The notes: a model not told the origin generated them from the letters alone. Numbered from the stretch's first letter, positions 17,272-26,842 are shown. The stretch: 64,000 nt of DNA from Pseudomonas sp. R37(2017) (GCF_002113375.1 NZ_NEHO01000003.1:412572-476571); one strand, 5' to 3'. Made by a program: numbers and translations.

Positions 17272-18591
17272 ATGTTCAACCTACATCACAAGGCTGACCT
17301 GCTGGAAATCGAACGATTCAGCTGTGCGCTGACTGAGGCCAACGCCAAATTGGCGGCGATCAGTCGTTCAATGGCGATGATTGAATTCACCCCGGACGGC
17401 ATCGTCATCGATGCCAACGAAAACTTTTGCAGTGCCATGGGCTACAGCGCCGACGAGATACGCGGCAAGCATCACCGGGTTTTTTGTGAAGAACGGTATT
17501 ACCGCAGCGATGACTACACCAGGTTGTGGCGCGACCTGGCGCGGGGCGAGCCGCTGAGCGGGACCTTTTTGCGCCTGCACAAAAGCGGCCGGGAGATCTG
17601 GCTCGAAGCCAGCTACATGCCGGTGCTGGGTCCCGACCGCCAAGTAAAAAGCGTGATCAAGGTCGCCACCGACATCACCGCGCGGGTCAACAAGGAGCAC
17701 GAAAACGAAAGCAGGCTCGCCGCGATCGGCCGCTCCATGGCCGTGATCGAATTCACCCCCGAAGGCAAGGTCATCAGCGCCAACGAAAACTTCCTGAAAA
17801 CCATGCAGTACTCGCTCAACGAAGTGGTGGGGCAGCATCACAGCCTGTTCTGCCACCGTGCCGAAGCCGAGTCCCAGAACTACCGGAATTTCTGGGCGTC
17901 GCTCAACCGTGGCGAATTTCACTCCCATCGTTTCGAGCGCAGAAACAAACAGGGGCAGACGGTATTTCTCGAAGCGTCCTATAACCCATTGTTCGACGCC
18001 AAGGGCCGGTTGTACAAAGTGGTCAAGTTTGCCAGCGACATCACTCAGCAGATGACCACCCTGCAAACCGCCGCCGAGTCGGCCCACAGCACCTCGGTGC
18101 AAAACGACGTCTGTGCACGCAAAGGTTCCGAGGTGGTGCAGCAGACCGTGCAGATCATTCAGGACATTTCCCGGGACCTGAACGAGGCGGCGCTGAGCAT
18201 CGATGCCGTGAACAAGCAGTCCGACATCATCGGCACCATTGTGCAGACCATCCGCGGCATTGCCGATCAGACCAACCTGCTGGCGCTCAACGCCGCGATC
18301 GAAGCGGCCCGCGCTGGCGAACACGGGCGCGGTTTCGCGGTAGTGGCCGATGAAGTGCGCAGCCTCGCGGCACGCACCAGCCAGGCGACGCTGGAGATTG
18401 TCGAGGTGGTGCGCAAGAACCACGACTTGTCGCTGAGCGCGGTATCGAGCATGCAATCGAGTCTGAGTCGAACCGGCCTCGGCGTGGAACTGGCGAACGA
18501 GGCAGGGGAGGTGATCCTCGAAATCCAGCAGGGCTCGCGCCACGTGGTGGATGCGATCAGTCAATTCAACTCGACGTTGCAACTGAACTGA
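17272..18591 (+). CDS. Soluble PAS-PAS methyl-accepting chemotaxis protein, BdlA-like
   Basis: A 439-residue receptor with two PAS domains (about residues 30-140 and 150-262, each with the IEFTP-G-V-ANENF start) and an MCP signalling domain carrying the hairpin tip [21 protein letters not shown] near 330-350. There is no membrane segment or HAMP, so it is cytoplasmic. This architecture and the sequence style match BdlA of P. aeruginosa, which controls biofilm dispersion through c-di-GMP signalling, and Aer-like energy sensors. Whether the PAS domains bind haem or FAD is not visible. Orthology with BdlA is likely but not proven. Confidence 0.85.
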   Translation: MFNLHHKADLLEIERFSCALTEANAKLAAISRSMAMIEFTPDGIVIDANENFCSAMGYSADEIRGKHHRVFCEERYYRSDDYTRLWRDLARGEPLSGTFLRLHKSGREIWLEASYMPVLGPDRQVKSVIKVATDITARVNKEHENESRLAAIGRSMAVIEFTPEGKVISANENFLKTMQYSLNEVVGQHHSLFCHRAEAESQNYRNFWASLNRGEFHSHRFERRNKQGQTVFLEASYNPLFDAKGRLYKVVKFASDITQQMTTLQTAAESAHSTSVQNDVCARKGSEVVQQTVQIIQDISRDLNEAALSIDAVNKQSDIIGTIVQTIRGIADQTNLLALNAAIEAARAGEHGRGFAVVADEVRSLAARTSQATLEIVEVVRKNHDLSLSAVSSMQSSLSRTGLGVELANEAGEVILEIQQGSRHVVDAISQFNSTLQLN

Positions 18592-18600
18592 GCAAACTAC

Positions 18601-18693
18601 CTGTAGGAGCGAGCAAGCTCGCGATGGCGGCGTGTCAGGCGACGTGGATGTTGGTTGTGCCGGCCTCATCGCGAGCATGCTCGCTCCTACAGG
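18601..18693. repeat. REPIN (CTGTAGGAGCGAGC type)
   Basis: Inverted cores (CTGTAGGAGCGAGCAAGCTC and its partner at 18668-18693) flank a diverged interior. It lies directly downstream of the PAS receptor. Confidence 0.9.
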
Positions 18694-18710
18694 ATATGAG
18701 CAAATGAAAC

Positions 18711-18737
18711 AGGGTCCCGGTCGAGGGACCCTTTTTT
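18711..18737 (+). terminator. Intrinsic terminator downstream of the PAS receptor
   Basis: AGGGTCCC-ggtcga-GGGACCCT followed by six T residues. The 236 bases between it and the metalloprotease start hold no gene and should contain the protease promoter. Confidence 0.88.
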
Positions 18738-18973
18738 GTCATTGCCCACGCATCGCCTGGAACCGTTCAGATCGCCCCCGCGAGGTCATCTTGCAGCTTG
18801 GTGCAACGGCAGAACTGTCAGTTCTGCTAGTTGGCCGCACCTGAGAAGCGCTCTAGAGTGAAAAACGTCGCCCGAGCCACATGTCAGGGCATTTTTCGCA
18901 ATATCGCCAAGCCGTATCGATGCGAGTGATTTTGCTGCTTGCATCCGAGCCGGATGAGTCAGGGAGAGACACG

Positions 18974-21900
18974 ATGCGCACCTCGAACCTCGCGGCATTC
19001 CGTCTGCTGTGGATCATCACCCTTCTTGTTCTGAGCTTCTCGGTGCCGGGTTTTGCCCAGGCGGATCCGGCCAATGTGCGTGCATTGCTGTCGCTGGAGC
19101 AAACGAGCGCCAAGGCCGCGCTGAGTCGCAACGCCAACCCCTACCTCAAGCGCCTGATCGACGACAGCCAAAGCGAAGTGATTACCCTGGCCCGCGGGCA
19201 CGGGCAGGTTGTGCTGGATGAACAGCAATGGCTGGAAATCCCGCTGGAACCGGGGGTGACGGTGCGGGCCAGGAAATTGCACTACACCACCGAGTCGGGA
19301 ATGGGCGTGTGGGTCGGTGAAGTCCAGTCGGATGACCTGCGCCAGCGCCGGGGGCAGGCGAAGGCGGACCTGTCGCGGGAAGTGGTGGTTGATCCGCAAA
19401 ACCTCGTGGTGCTGGTGCGCAATGGCGAGCGGATCACCGGAACCGTGAGTGCGGGTGGGCGGCAGTATCAGATTGAACCGGTGGACAAGGGGCAGGTTGC
19501 GATTACTCGGATCAAGCCATCGGATAATGGCAAGGATCAGGACGATTCACCCGCCGAGGTCATGAAGCAGACCTTGACCAAGTCAGGCCAAACGGCGCGG
19601 CATACCTCTCAACAACCCATTCGAATTCTGACCGTCTACAGCAATGATGTGAAAAACGCCTATGCCGACCCTGTGGCGTTGGGTGTTCAGCGTTTCGAGT
19701 ATTTCAAGGAAATTGCCAGGGCCAGTGGCGTAACGGTCACTTATGTAAACGCAGGAGTTGAGCACCTTCCCTATGACGAGTCGTCGTTTCCCGGTTGTGA
19801 TCAACTTGATTGCATGAACAAGCAATTGGCTGAGGTCAGGCGCAACAGCGAGAGCCTGCAAGTACAGTTAAAGGCGCATGTGGTGATGGGGGTGGTAGCA
19901 AAAAAACTCACCAGCCGGGGTTGCGGTCTTGCCGGGAGCGTTGGCGCCGACAGTGTCTCTCACAGCGTTGGTTATGCCTGTGCCGGGGAGCGCGGTACCT
20001 ACGCTCATGAATTGGGTCACGTGATCGGGGCGCATCACAGTGGAATGACGACCCCTTTTGCGTACTCCAGCGCTTTTTGCCAGGGCAGTGTCGAACCCAA
20101 GTGGCAAACCATCATGGCCTACTGCGATTCGAACGGTCGGGTAATCGATCTGTTTTCCAACCCCGAGCGAACCTATGAGGGAATCCCGATGGGGGTAGCC
20201 GATCGGCATGATAACGCTCGCTCGATCAATAACTGGTACCCCACGCTGGTCGGTCTGTTTCCGCCCCCGGACAATAGCGCGCCTCCCATCGCCAGCGGCT
20301 TCGTCGAGCTGGGCCAAAAAGAACTGCCGTTCTCCACCGAGAGCGCGACCCTCAACGGCGCCGCTTCGCGTAACCCCGGCAGCGATGCCCTGCGTTATGA
20401 ATGGACGCAGACGGCGGGCGTTCCGGCGGTGACGATCGACGATAGCCAAGCGAAGAAAGCCACGGCGAATTTCCCCGAGGTGACGGTGCCCACCGATTAC
20501 CGGTTCCGCCTGACGGTGGCCAATGCCACCGGCCAGGTGGATGCTACCGAGGTCGGTGTGCGGGTTTACCCCCGTGACATCGGCGCTGCTTGCGAAAACA
20601 GCGCGGCCTGGGACCCGGACAGGACCTACTCGATCGTGGGTGAGCAAGTCAGCTATCAGGGTAGTCTGTACCGTCTGCTTACCCAACCTTCGGGGAGTTT
20701 TGCCCGACGGCCCCCGGTGGTCTGGTCCGGGCTCATCGCACCCATGAACTGGGCCTTGGTGAAAACCTGCGACGCCCCGCGCACTCTTGAGCAACGCCTG
20801 GCGACGATGGACGCCTGGGCCCAGGCAAATGGCGCTATACCGGTAACCACCGGCTTGCAGGAGCAACTGCGTAACCTGCTGGCGCAGCAACAATTCACCT
20901 GGCCGGCCGCAGAAGCGGCGGGGCGTTTGCGGCCCATCGCGTTTGAGTCGAAAAACTGTGTGGTCAGCGATCCGGCCAACCCCAACCGCCTGGTCTTGCA
21001 GCAGGCCTGCAATGAAGAGCGCGCCGGTCGTTGGCTGCTCGATGGCAGTGGCCGCCTGCACAACATGGATGATCCGGGTCTGTGCCTGCAGAACAACGGC
21101 AACAATCAACGAGTCACCCTTGCGGCCTGTACAGACGCCAGCACGCCATGGATCAGGCTCAAGGACGACGTCAGTGATTACCAAACGATCAGCGGGCAGT
21201 CGCTGCTGAGCAATTTCACTTTGCATGGGACGGTGAACTACGGTGATTATCTGGCGGACGACGGTCATCAGAACCTGATCGTCAAGACCCGCACGCCAAC
21301 CAACTCCATACGCTATGCCACCTTCGGCAATGTCCCCCATGACAGCAGCCTGCTGCTGGCCCATGCCAAGGCCCAGACCCTGACGGCGATCGGTCGCGTG
21401 CTGGATGGCGAGGGCGTACCGGGGACAGCGCCGCCGATGCCACCGCAGATCATCGTCAGCGGCCCGAGCACTGCCGTGGCCTTGGAATCTGTGCTGCTGG
21501 ACGCCAGCCAGTCGAGTTCGATCAACCCGGGGGCCAGCGACCTGCAATACACCTGGCAGGTGCCACCGGGGATATCGGCGCAGGCCAATGGTGCGCAATT
21601 GCGCTTTACCGCACCCAACGTCAGCAGCGCCACGCCCTTTACATTCAACCTCACAGTCAGTGACGGCCAGGCACAGGCGCAGGCGCAGCATACGGTGACC
21701 GTTACCCGCCAGGGGCACAGTGATCCTGAGGGCGAGTTGAGTCTGCCGGCGCAAGTGCTGGAAAAAACCGCTGTCACCTTCACCGCCAACGTGCGTTCAC
21801 CCGGTGACTTCCCGTTGACCTATGCCTGGCAACGGCCCACCGGCTTCACCGGGACGGTGGGCAACACCCCCTCCGTCACCCTGACCGCACCGGCTGTCGC

Positions 21901-23602
21901 GGCGGATACTCCGGTGGCGGTGGAAGTCACTGTCACCGACAGTGAGGGTGGTGCCCTGACGTTGCGGGGGACGGTGCTGGTGAAAAAGGATACGCAGATG
22001 ACCGGTGGCAGAATCGACGGTCCTGTCGAGGTCAATAGCGAGGAGCAATTCACCCAGACAGCTTATGTTCACAATCCACAGAACCGTCCGTTGACCTATG
22101 CCTGGACGGTGACTTCTCCAACCAAGGGTGAGCTGGAGATTATCGGACCCGATAATCAGCGCGAAATCCACCTCAAGGCGCCACGAATACTGACCCCAAA
22201 CATTCAGGGGTACGTTCGGGTGGTTATCAGGGATGGCGTAAGCCTGGTGTCGTTACCCAACAAGACGATCAAGATCAATCCACAGGTATTACCGCCATTG
22301 GAAGGGCGTCTGATCATGCCGTCGATGGTCAATGTCGGCGATGTGTTCGTACCGCGAGTGGTGCTGGACAATCCTGAAGGCCGGGATATCAGCTACAGCT
22401 GGATCGTCAATCAGGGTTACTTTGAGATCCTGTCATCCGATCCCGGACAACCCACCGCGCAGATCCGGGCAACCCGTTCCAGTAATAATGGGGGCGTGCT
22501 CGTCCAGGCCACAGTGGCCGATGGTACTGGCCGTAATACGGTATACAACGAGCCGCGGGTGATCGTTTATGAGCCCAAAGGCAACAACCCGCCCCAGGGC
22601 CAGATCGAAGGACCGTTGGAAGTAGCCTCCGGGCAGTCGGTCAGTTACCGCGCCGGTTTTTCCTCGCCGGTGGGCAACCCGTTGAGCTATGCCTGGGCCA
22701 AAGGTTCGCTCATCGGCGCCACACCCAACAGCGCGGAGCAGACCTGGACCGCGCCGGTGGTGACCACGGACCAGGTGATCACCGTCCGCGTCACGGTCAC
22801 CGATAACGCCGGCAACGCCAACAGCCATGCCATCGCGGTGGTGATCAAGGCTCCGGGAGACAACCCGCCCCCGCAACCGCCGGTAGGGCAGATCATCAGT
22901 GACGATACGGTCGAAAGTGGCGCCCAGGTACTGTTCAGTACCGATGCCACCTCGACCCCGCCGGGCGACAAGCTGACTTACGATTGGTCGGCGCCTTCAG
23001 GTTTTACCGGGACGATCGGCGATCGACCCTCTGGCACCTTGACCGCGCCGGTGATCAACTCCGACACCTTCTCCACGGTGCAGCTGACGGTCACAGACAG
23101 CAAAAATGCCCGGCATGTGATGCGCAAGACACTGACGGTCAAGGCCCAGGTGCCGGCGCCAGTCGCGCGGATCAGCGGCGCGGAAAGGATCGAGGCCGGC
23201 AAGTCGGCGGTATGGTCGGCCAGCGGGTCCACGGGTAGCGGCTTGCGTTATGCGTGGAAGACCATCGGCTTCACGCCGGCCACCTCGACCCAGGTCAGCC
23301 CGACCTTCACCGCGCCGGCGACGTCAGGTGTTGCCGGCATTCTGGAACTGACTGTCACCAGCACCACGGGCGCGACGGCCACCACCGTTAAAACGGTGAG
23401 CGTCCTGCCGCCGGAACAGGCCGGCGATTGCGCACCCCCGTGGATTGCCTCCAAGGTCTATGCGGTGGAGAACGAGCAGGTGTCCTATGACGGCTACAAC
23501 TATGAAGTGGCGCACTGGACGCAGAACCAGCGGCCGGACCTGAACTGGGTCATCATCGGCAATGCCAAGCCGTGGCGGCGCTTGCAGACCTGCTCGCCAT
23601 AA
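18974..23602 (+). CDS. Secreted modular metzincin-type metalloprotease with PKD-like and carbohydrate-binding domains
   Basis: A 1542-residue protein. Order: signal peptide (residues ~1-30, LLWIITLLVLSFSVPGFAQA); prodomain-like region; metalloprotease domain with HELGHVIGAHH (zinc ligands His345, His349, His355; catalytic Glu346) and a Met-turn in TIMAYC (Met381); one PKD-like domain (~435-535); a CBM5/12-like module (~540-600, VSYQGSLYRLL); a ricin-B-like segment (~650-760); seven further PKD/Ig-like repeats of ~90 residues (~820-1480); a C-terminal CBM5/12-like module (~1485-1542, VSYDGYNYEVAHW). Secretion is probably by type II; no RTX repeats are seen. The ATG at 18974 has GGGAGA and gives the signal peptide. 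Target is perhaps chitin- or glycan-associated protein (inference). Confidence 0.85.
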   Translation: MRTSNLAAFRLLWIITLLVLSFSVPGFAQADPANVRALLSLEQTSAKAALSRNANPYLKRLIDDSQSEVITLARGHGQVVLDEQQWLEIPLEPGVTVRARKLHYTTESGMGVWVGEVQSDDLRQRRGQAKADLSREVVVDPQNLVVLVRNGERITGTVSAGGRQYQIEPVDKGQVAITRIKPSDNGKDQDDSPAEVMKQTLTKSGQTARHTSQQPIRILTVYSNDVKNAYADPVALGVQRFEYFKEIARASGVTVTYVNAGVEHLPYDESSFPGCDQLDCMNKQLAEVRRNSESLQVQLKAHVVMGVVAKKLTSRGCGLAGSVGADSVSHSVGYACAGERGTYAHELGHVIGAHHSGMTTPFAYSSAFCQGSVEPKWQTIMAYCDSNGRVIDLFSNPERTYEGIPMGVADRHDNARSINNWYPTLVGLFPPPDNSAPPIASGFVELGQKELPFSTESATLNGAASRNPGSDALRYEWTQTAGVPAVTIDDSQAKKATANFPEVTVPTDYRFRLTVANATGQVDATEVGVRVYPRDIGAACENSAAWDPDRTYSIVGEQVSYQGSLYRLLTQPSGSFARRPPVVWSGLIAPMNWALVKTCDAPRTLEQRLATMDAWAQANGAIPVTTGLQEQLRNLLAQQQFTWPAAEAAGRLRPIAFESKNCVVSDPANPNRLVLQQACNEERAGRWLLDGSGRLHNMDDPGLCLQNNGNNQRVTLAACTDASTPWIRLKDDVSDYQTISGQSLLSNFTLHGTVNYGDYLADDGHQNLIVKTRTPTNSIRYATFGNVPHDSSLLLAHAKAQTLTAIGRVLDGEGVPGTAPPMPPQIIVSGPSTAVALESVLLDASQSSSINPGASDLQYTWQVPPGISAQANGAQLRFTAPNVSSATPFTFNLTVSDGQAQAQAQHTVTVTRQGHSDPEGELSLPAQVLEKTAVTFTANVRSPGDFPLTYAWQRPTGFTGTVGNTPSVTLTAPAVAADTPVAVEVTVTDSEGGALTLRGTVLVKKDTQMTGGRIDGPVEVNSEEQFTQTAYVHNPQNRPLTYAWTVTSPTKGELEIIGPDNQREIHLKAPRILTPNIQGYVRVVIRDGVSLVSLPNKTIKINPQVLPPLEGRLIMPSMVNVGDVFVPRVVLDNPEGRDISYSWIVNQGYFEILSSDPGQPTAQIRATRSSNNGGVLVQATVADGTGRNTVYNEPRVIVYEPKGNNPPQGQIEGPLEVASGQSVSYRAGFSSPVGNPLSYAWAKGSLIGATPNSAEQTWTAPVVTTDQVITVRVTVTDNAGNANSHAIAVVIKAPGDNPPPQPPVGQIISDDTVESGAQVLFSTDATSTPPGDKLTYDWSAPSGFTGTIGDRPSGTLTAPVINSDTFSTVQLTVTDSKNARHVMRKTLTVKAQVPAPVARISGAERIEAGKSAVWSASGSTGSGLRYAWKTIGFTPATSTQVSPTFTAPATSGVAGILELTVTSTTGATATTVKTVSVLPPEQAGDCAPPWIASKVYAVENEQVSYDGYNYEVAHWTQNQRPDLNWVIIGNAKPWRRLQTCSP

Positions 23603-23717
23603 CCCTCCTGCGAATGGGGAGCTTGTCGTCTTGGGCGTACAGGCTCCCTGTCTGGCCATCGATAATGCCCAACTCTTTCAGGTCAGCGGTCGCCGCCGGG
23701 CGGCAACCGGCGGTCAT

Positions 23718-24356
23718 TCAAGGCAAACCGTTGCAGCAATGCTTGAGGAAACCCGGGTGTGGCGCCAGGCGTTTGAAGTACTCATCGATGGCGGGGTAGT
23801 CAGGACGTTCGATCGGGGTCATCAGCCAGCGGTTGACGGACAGGCCGATGACAACGTCGGCCAGGGTAAACCGTGGCCCGGCGACATACGCCTTGGTGGT
23901 TGCCAGTTGATGTTCGAGGATGGCCATCTTCTGGTTCCAGCCGCGGATACCGACCTCGAGGCTATGCGCGTCCTGGAACTCCGGGTCCATGCGCACCAGT
24001 GCCATGAACGGGTATCTCCAGGACGGGTTGAGCTCTGTGGCTTGCCAATCCATCCACTGCTCCACCCGGGCGCGGGCGGCCGGTTCGGCAGGCAGCAGCT
24101 CGGCATGATGGTGATGGTGTTTGCCCACCAGGTAGCGGCAGATGGTGTTGGACTCCCACAACACACCGGCCTCATCGATGATCACCGGTACCAGGGCATT
24201 GGGGTTGAGCCTGAGAAATTCGGGGCTGTGGGTGGACGCAAAGCCGCTGCCCCAGTCCTCGCGTTCGTAGGTTATGCCCAGTTCCTCGCAGGTCCACAGG
24301 ACTTTTCTGACGTTGATGGACGAGGCTTTGCCAAGAATTTTCAGGGAGTGTTCCAT
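23718..24356 (-). CDS. Glutathione S-transferase family protein
   Basis: A 212-residue cytosolic GST. The thioredoxin-fold half (1-80) has SSINVRKVLWTCEELG, the cis-proline NALVPVI and the glutathione-contacting ESNTICRYL; the helical half has FTLADVVIGLSVNRW. The active-site residue is probably the serine at SSINV. An unusual natural run of five histidines (GKHHHHHAELLP, near residue 80) lies at the inter-domain linker. GGAG precedes the start. It stands alone between the protease gene and the DUF6124 leader, so the substrate cannot be inferred. Confidence 0.88.
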   Translation of the reverse strand: MEHSLKILGKASSINVRKVLWTCEELGITYEREDWGSGFASTHSPEFLRLNPNALVPVIIDEAGVLWESNTICRYLVGKHHHHHAELLPAEPAARARVEQWMDWQATELNPSWRYPFMALVRMDPEFQDAHSLEVGIRGWNQKMAILEHQLATTKAYVAGPRFTLADVVIGLSVNRWLMTPIERPDYPAIDEYFKRLAPHPGFLKHCCNGLP

Positions 24357-24520
24357 TTGAGCAGCTCCATCGCGAATGGCGTGTCTGTAAGTGTAGGAGC
24401 GGTCTGAGGGAAAGGGGTTTCATCCGATTTGCGCAAGCTACGGTTTCTTGCTCCATTGCCTACAACTGCGTCAGAATCCGCCGGCTTGTGCGCCTGGTAG
24501 CCGGACTTTATCGTTCCGTG

Positions 24521-24744
24521 TCGCTGCAAATTCAGCGATCGGGTCTAGCAGCCTGGATACTTTAGACGCATGACGTCCAGCCATCGTGAACTGCACGCCA
24601 GTTCACGTTATGGCGGTTGTGCGTGGGAAGACCTTCGGGTCTACCGGGTTCTAGAGTCCTGGTCTGCTAGCCCGCGCACAGCTGCCACCTTGTTTTTCGT
24701 CTAGCAGCGAACTGTGGCAGCTCCATTACTCTAGGAGCATTGCC
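24521..24744 (+). ncRNA. Candidate structured leader RNA of the DUF6124 gene
   Basis: A dense set of pairings can be read: hairpin TCGCTG/CAGCGA (24521-24538); long-range stem GGGtCTAGCAG (24541-24551) with CTGCTAGCCC (24664-24673); CTGGA/TCCAG (24553-24580); a 14-bp hairpin GCCAT-CGTGAACTG / CAGTTCACG-tt-ATGGC (24580-24614); GTGCGTGGG (24619-24627) with CCCGCGCAC (24671-24679); AGACC-UUCG-GGUCU (24629-24642); ACCGGG/CCTGGT (24643-24663); AGCTGCCAC (24680-24688) with GTGGCAGCT (24714-24722); and GCTCC (24720-24724) with GGAGC (24734-24738), covering the Shine-Dalgarno. Several are mutually exclusive, and CTAGCAG recurs at 24701-24707. This is the layout of a cis-regulatory RNA switch. I cannot match it to a named RNA family. 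Confidence 0.7.
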
Positions 24745-24993
24745 ATGTTCAAACCCACGCCCAACCCCCCACGCAATCCCAGCCCGATGTTCTCCATCTC
24801 GCCCGGCATCAATAACGAAACCCTGTTGGCTCACGCCTGCGAATCACTGGCCTCGGCGAGTGTGATGACCAATGACTTCGCTGCGTTTCTGCAAGGCAGC
24901 CAGCGCAACACGGCACTGGCGATCGCACAGATCATCATGCTGGCCGAGCTGGCGGTGAACCGGGTGCTGGATAACCTCGATCCGCAGGATTGA
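24745..24993 (+). CDS. DUF6124 family small protein
   Basis: An 82-residue protein starting MFKPTPNPP, with the family core NNETLLAHACESLASASVMT and a helical second half (NTALAIAQIIMLAELAVNRV). Similar proteins are common and often multicopy in the P. fluorescens group; function is unknown. The Shine-Dalgarno AGGAG is seven bases before the ATG and lies inside a possible sequestering hairpin of the structured leader. The gene is monocistronic. Expression is therefore probably controlled at translation initiation. Confidence 0.75.
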   Translation: MFKPTPNPPRNPSPMFSISPGINNETLLAHACESLASASVMTNDFAAFLQGSQRNTALAIAQIIMLAELAVNRVLDNLDPQD

Positions 24994-25050
24994 ATGCTGA
25001 CTTGCAGCAAATCATTCCCACGTGTTGCGTGGGAATGATCCAGGGCGGAC

Positions 25051-26082
25051 TCAGGTGCTTTCCCGCACCTTCAACTCAAACCCCATGTCCTGCACCGGCC
25101 TGGCCACGGTATTGCCGGCCATCAGCGTCAGCATCTGCTCCGCCGCGCGGCGGCCGATGGCTTCGCGCGGGGTGTTGATGCTGCTCAGGCGCGGGACCAT
25201 GTGTTCGGACATGGGCAGGTCGTTGAAGCCCAGGACCGCCACTTGTTCGGGGATCTTGATGCCGTGTCGCAGCGCTTCGAGCAGTGCGCCCTGGGCCAGG
25301 TCGTCGTTGCCGAAGAAGATCGCATCGACATCCGGGTGGTTGGCGATCATCTGCAAGAACAGTTCGCCGCCCAGGCCGACCGAAGACGGGCGGGGCGTCA
25401 GCACTTCCAGCGCCGGGTCATACAAACCGGCCTTTTGCAGGGCTTTGCGGAAACCTTCGCCGCGCAGCAGGGTGCGCTGGTCCAGTTGTGCGCCAATGTA
25501 GGCCAGGCGTTTGCGGCCGCGGGACAGCAAGTGTTCGGCTGCCGTTTCGCCGGCGGCCAGTTGCGAGAAACCCACGCAATTGAGCCCGGCGGCGCTGTCC
25601 AGTTCCATCATGTACACGCAAGGAATGTTGCTGGCTTCGATCATCCGCCGCGAACTTTCGGTGCGGTCGAATCCCGTCAGCAACAAGCCGCGGGGCTGAT
25701 AGGCCATGTAATTGCGCAACAGGTTTTCTTCTTCTTCGCGCGAGTAGTGGAAGTTGCCGATCAGCACTTCGAAGCCCTTGGGCCGCAAGACCTGATGAAT
25801 GGCTTCCAGGGTGTCGATGAACAGCAAGTTGGACAGTGAAGGCACCAACACCACGACGGAATGGCTCTGGGCCGAAGCCAGGGCACGGGCGGCAGGGTTG
25901 ACCACGTAGTTGAGTTCCAGCGCCGCTTTCTGCACTTTTTCCACCAGTTCGGTGGCCACGGTGCTGACGCCCCGCAAGGCGCGCGAGGCGGTAATCGGGC
26001 TGACGCCGGCCAGTCGGGCGACTTCGTTCAGGGTAGGGCGGCCAGTGGTGCGGGTATTTTTATCGTTTTTAGTGGGATTCAT
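25051..26082 (-). CDS. gntR: GntR, LacI-family gluconate repressor
   Basis: A 343-residue LacI-type regulator with the helix-turn-helix LNEVARLAGVSPITASRALRG near the N-terminus and a periplasmic-binding-protein-like effector domain (SVVVLVPSLSNLLFIDTLEA; AIFFGNDDLAQGALLEA). In Pseudomonas the gluconate repressor GntR releases DNA on binding gluconate or 6-phosphogluconate. It is divergent from gntK-gntP, with matching operators between them. A longer frame begins with TTG at 26100; the ATG at 26082 is preferred although neither has a strong ribosome-binding site. Confidence 0.92.
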   Translation of the reverse strand: MNPTKNDKNTRTTGRPTLNEVARLAGVSPITASRALRGVSTVATELVEKVQKAALELNYVVNPAARALASAQSHSVVVLVPSLSNLLFIDTLEAIHQVLRPKGFEVLIGNFHYSREEEENLLRNYMAYQPRGLLLTGFDRTESSRRMIEASNIPCVYMMELDSAAGLNCVGFSQLAAGETAAEHLLSRGRKRLAYIGAQLDQRTLLRGEGFRKALQKAGLYDPALEVLTPRPSSVGLGGELFLQMIANHPDVDAIFFGNDDLAQGALLEALRHGIKIPEQVAVLGFNDLPMSEHMVPRLSSINTPREAIGRRAAEQMLTLMAGNTVARPVQDMGFELKVREST

Positions 26083-26110
26083 CGATGGCTTGCCAAACAA
26101 AATTCAAGGC

Positions 26111-26124
26111 ACTAAGGTAGCGCT
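26111..26124. promoter_or_regulatory. GntR operator near gntR
   Basis: ACTAAGGTAGCGCT fits the published Pseudomonas GntR motif AC-N-AAG-N-TAGCGCT exactly and is followed by GTCT, extending the palindrome around AGCGCT. It is 29 bases upstream of the gntR start, consistent with autoregulation. Confidence 0.75.
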
Positions 26125-26262
26125 GTCTCGATGCAGCTGCAAATGCGTGAGCGGGGGTTCGCCTGATCCTCGCTTTTTGGTGTCGGGATTTAACCTGCTG
26201 CAACCCATAAAATGACAAGAAAGGCGTCGGCAACTACTGCTTTTGGTCTAGTGTCATAACTG

Positions 26263-26276
26263 GCAAAGGTAGCGCT
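26263..26276. promoter_or_regulatory. GntR operator upstream of gntK
   Basis: GCAAAGGTAGCGCT followed by GTCT shares AGGTAGCGCTGTCT with the site near gntR (one mismatch to the motif). It is 21 bases before the gntK start. Confidence 0.7.
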
Positions 26277-26297
26277 GTCTGCGCGCTGAGGTGTTAC

Positions 26298-26831
26298 ATG
26301 AATCATCCCATCACCGCCCTGGTCATCATGGGCGTTGCCGGTTGCGGCAAGACGTGCGTCAGCGAGGCCCTGTGCCAACTGAGCGGCGCCACGGCCATTG
26401 AAGGCGACTCTTTCCACCCTGCCGCCAATATCGAAAAGATGAGCGCGGGGATCCCCCTGAACGATGCAGACCGTGCCGGCTGGCTCGACAGCCTGTGCGA
26501 TGAGCTGCGCCGTGTCGACGCCATGGGCCAGCGCCCGGTGCTGACCTGCTCGGCGCTCAAACACATCTATCGCGAACGTCTGCGCAGTGCCTTGCCGGGC
26601 CTGGGCTTCGTGTTCCTTGAACTGACCCCTGAAGTGGCCGCCGACCGCGTCTCCCATCGGCCGGGCCATTTCATGCCGTCGACCCTGATCGAAAGCCAGT
26701 TCGCCACCCTCGAATCCCCCGTCGGCGAGCCCTTGACCCTGGCGCTTGACGCTTCGACCCATAGCGTCGAGCAACTGGCTGCGCAGGCGCATGTCTGGTG
26801 GCAGGCGCACGGCCTGAAGCAGGCGGTATGA
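26298..26831 (+). CDS. gntK: Gluconokinase
   Basis: A 177-residue kinase of the GntK/shikimate-kinase-like P-loop group, phosphorylating gluconate to 6-phosphogluconate and so feeding the Entner-Doudoroff enzymes encoded at the left of the window. The Walker A motif GVAGCGKT is at residues 12-19, and the family motifs EGDSFHPAANIEKMSAGIPL and LTCSALKHIYR follow. It is the first gene of gntK-gntP and is preceded by a GntR operator. Confidence 0.94.
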   Translation: MNHPITALVIMGVAGCGKTCVSEALCQLSGATAIEGDSFHPAANIEKMSAGIPLNDADRAGWLDSLCDELRRVDAMGQRPVLTCSALKHIYRERLRSALPGLGFVFLELTPEVAADRVSHRPGHFMPSTLIESQFATLESPVGEPLTLALDASTHSVEQLAAQAHVWWQAHGLKQAV

Positions 26832-26842
26832 CTGTGCCTGCA

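Noticed and set aside
23718..24356. Run of five histidines in the GST suggesting a cloning tag
   Set aside because: It is internal, near the domain junction, encoded by mixed CAC/CAT codons in a natural chromosomal context, so it is a native feature.
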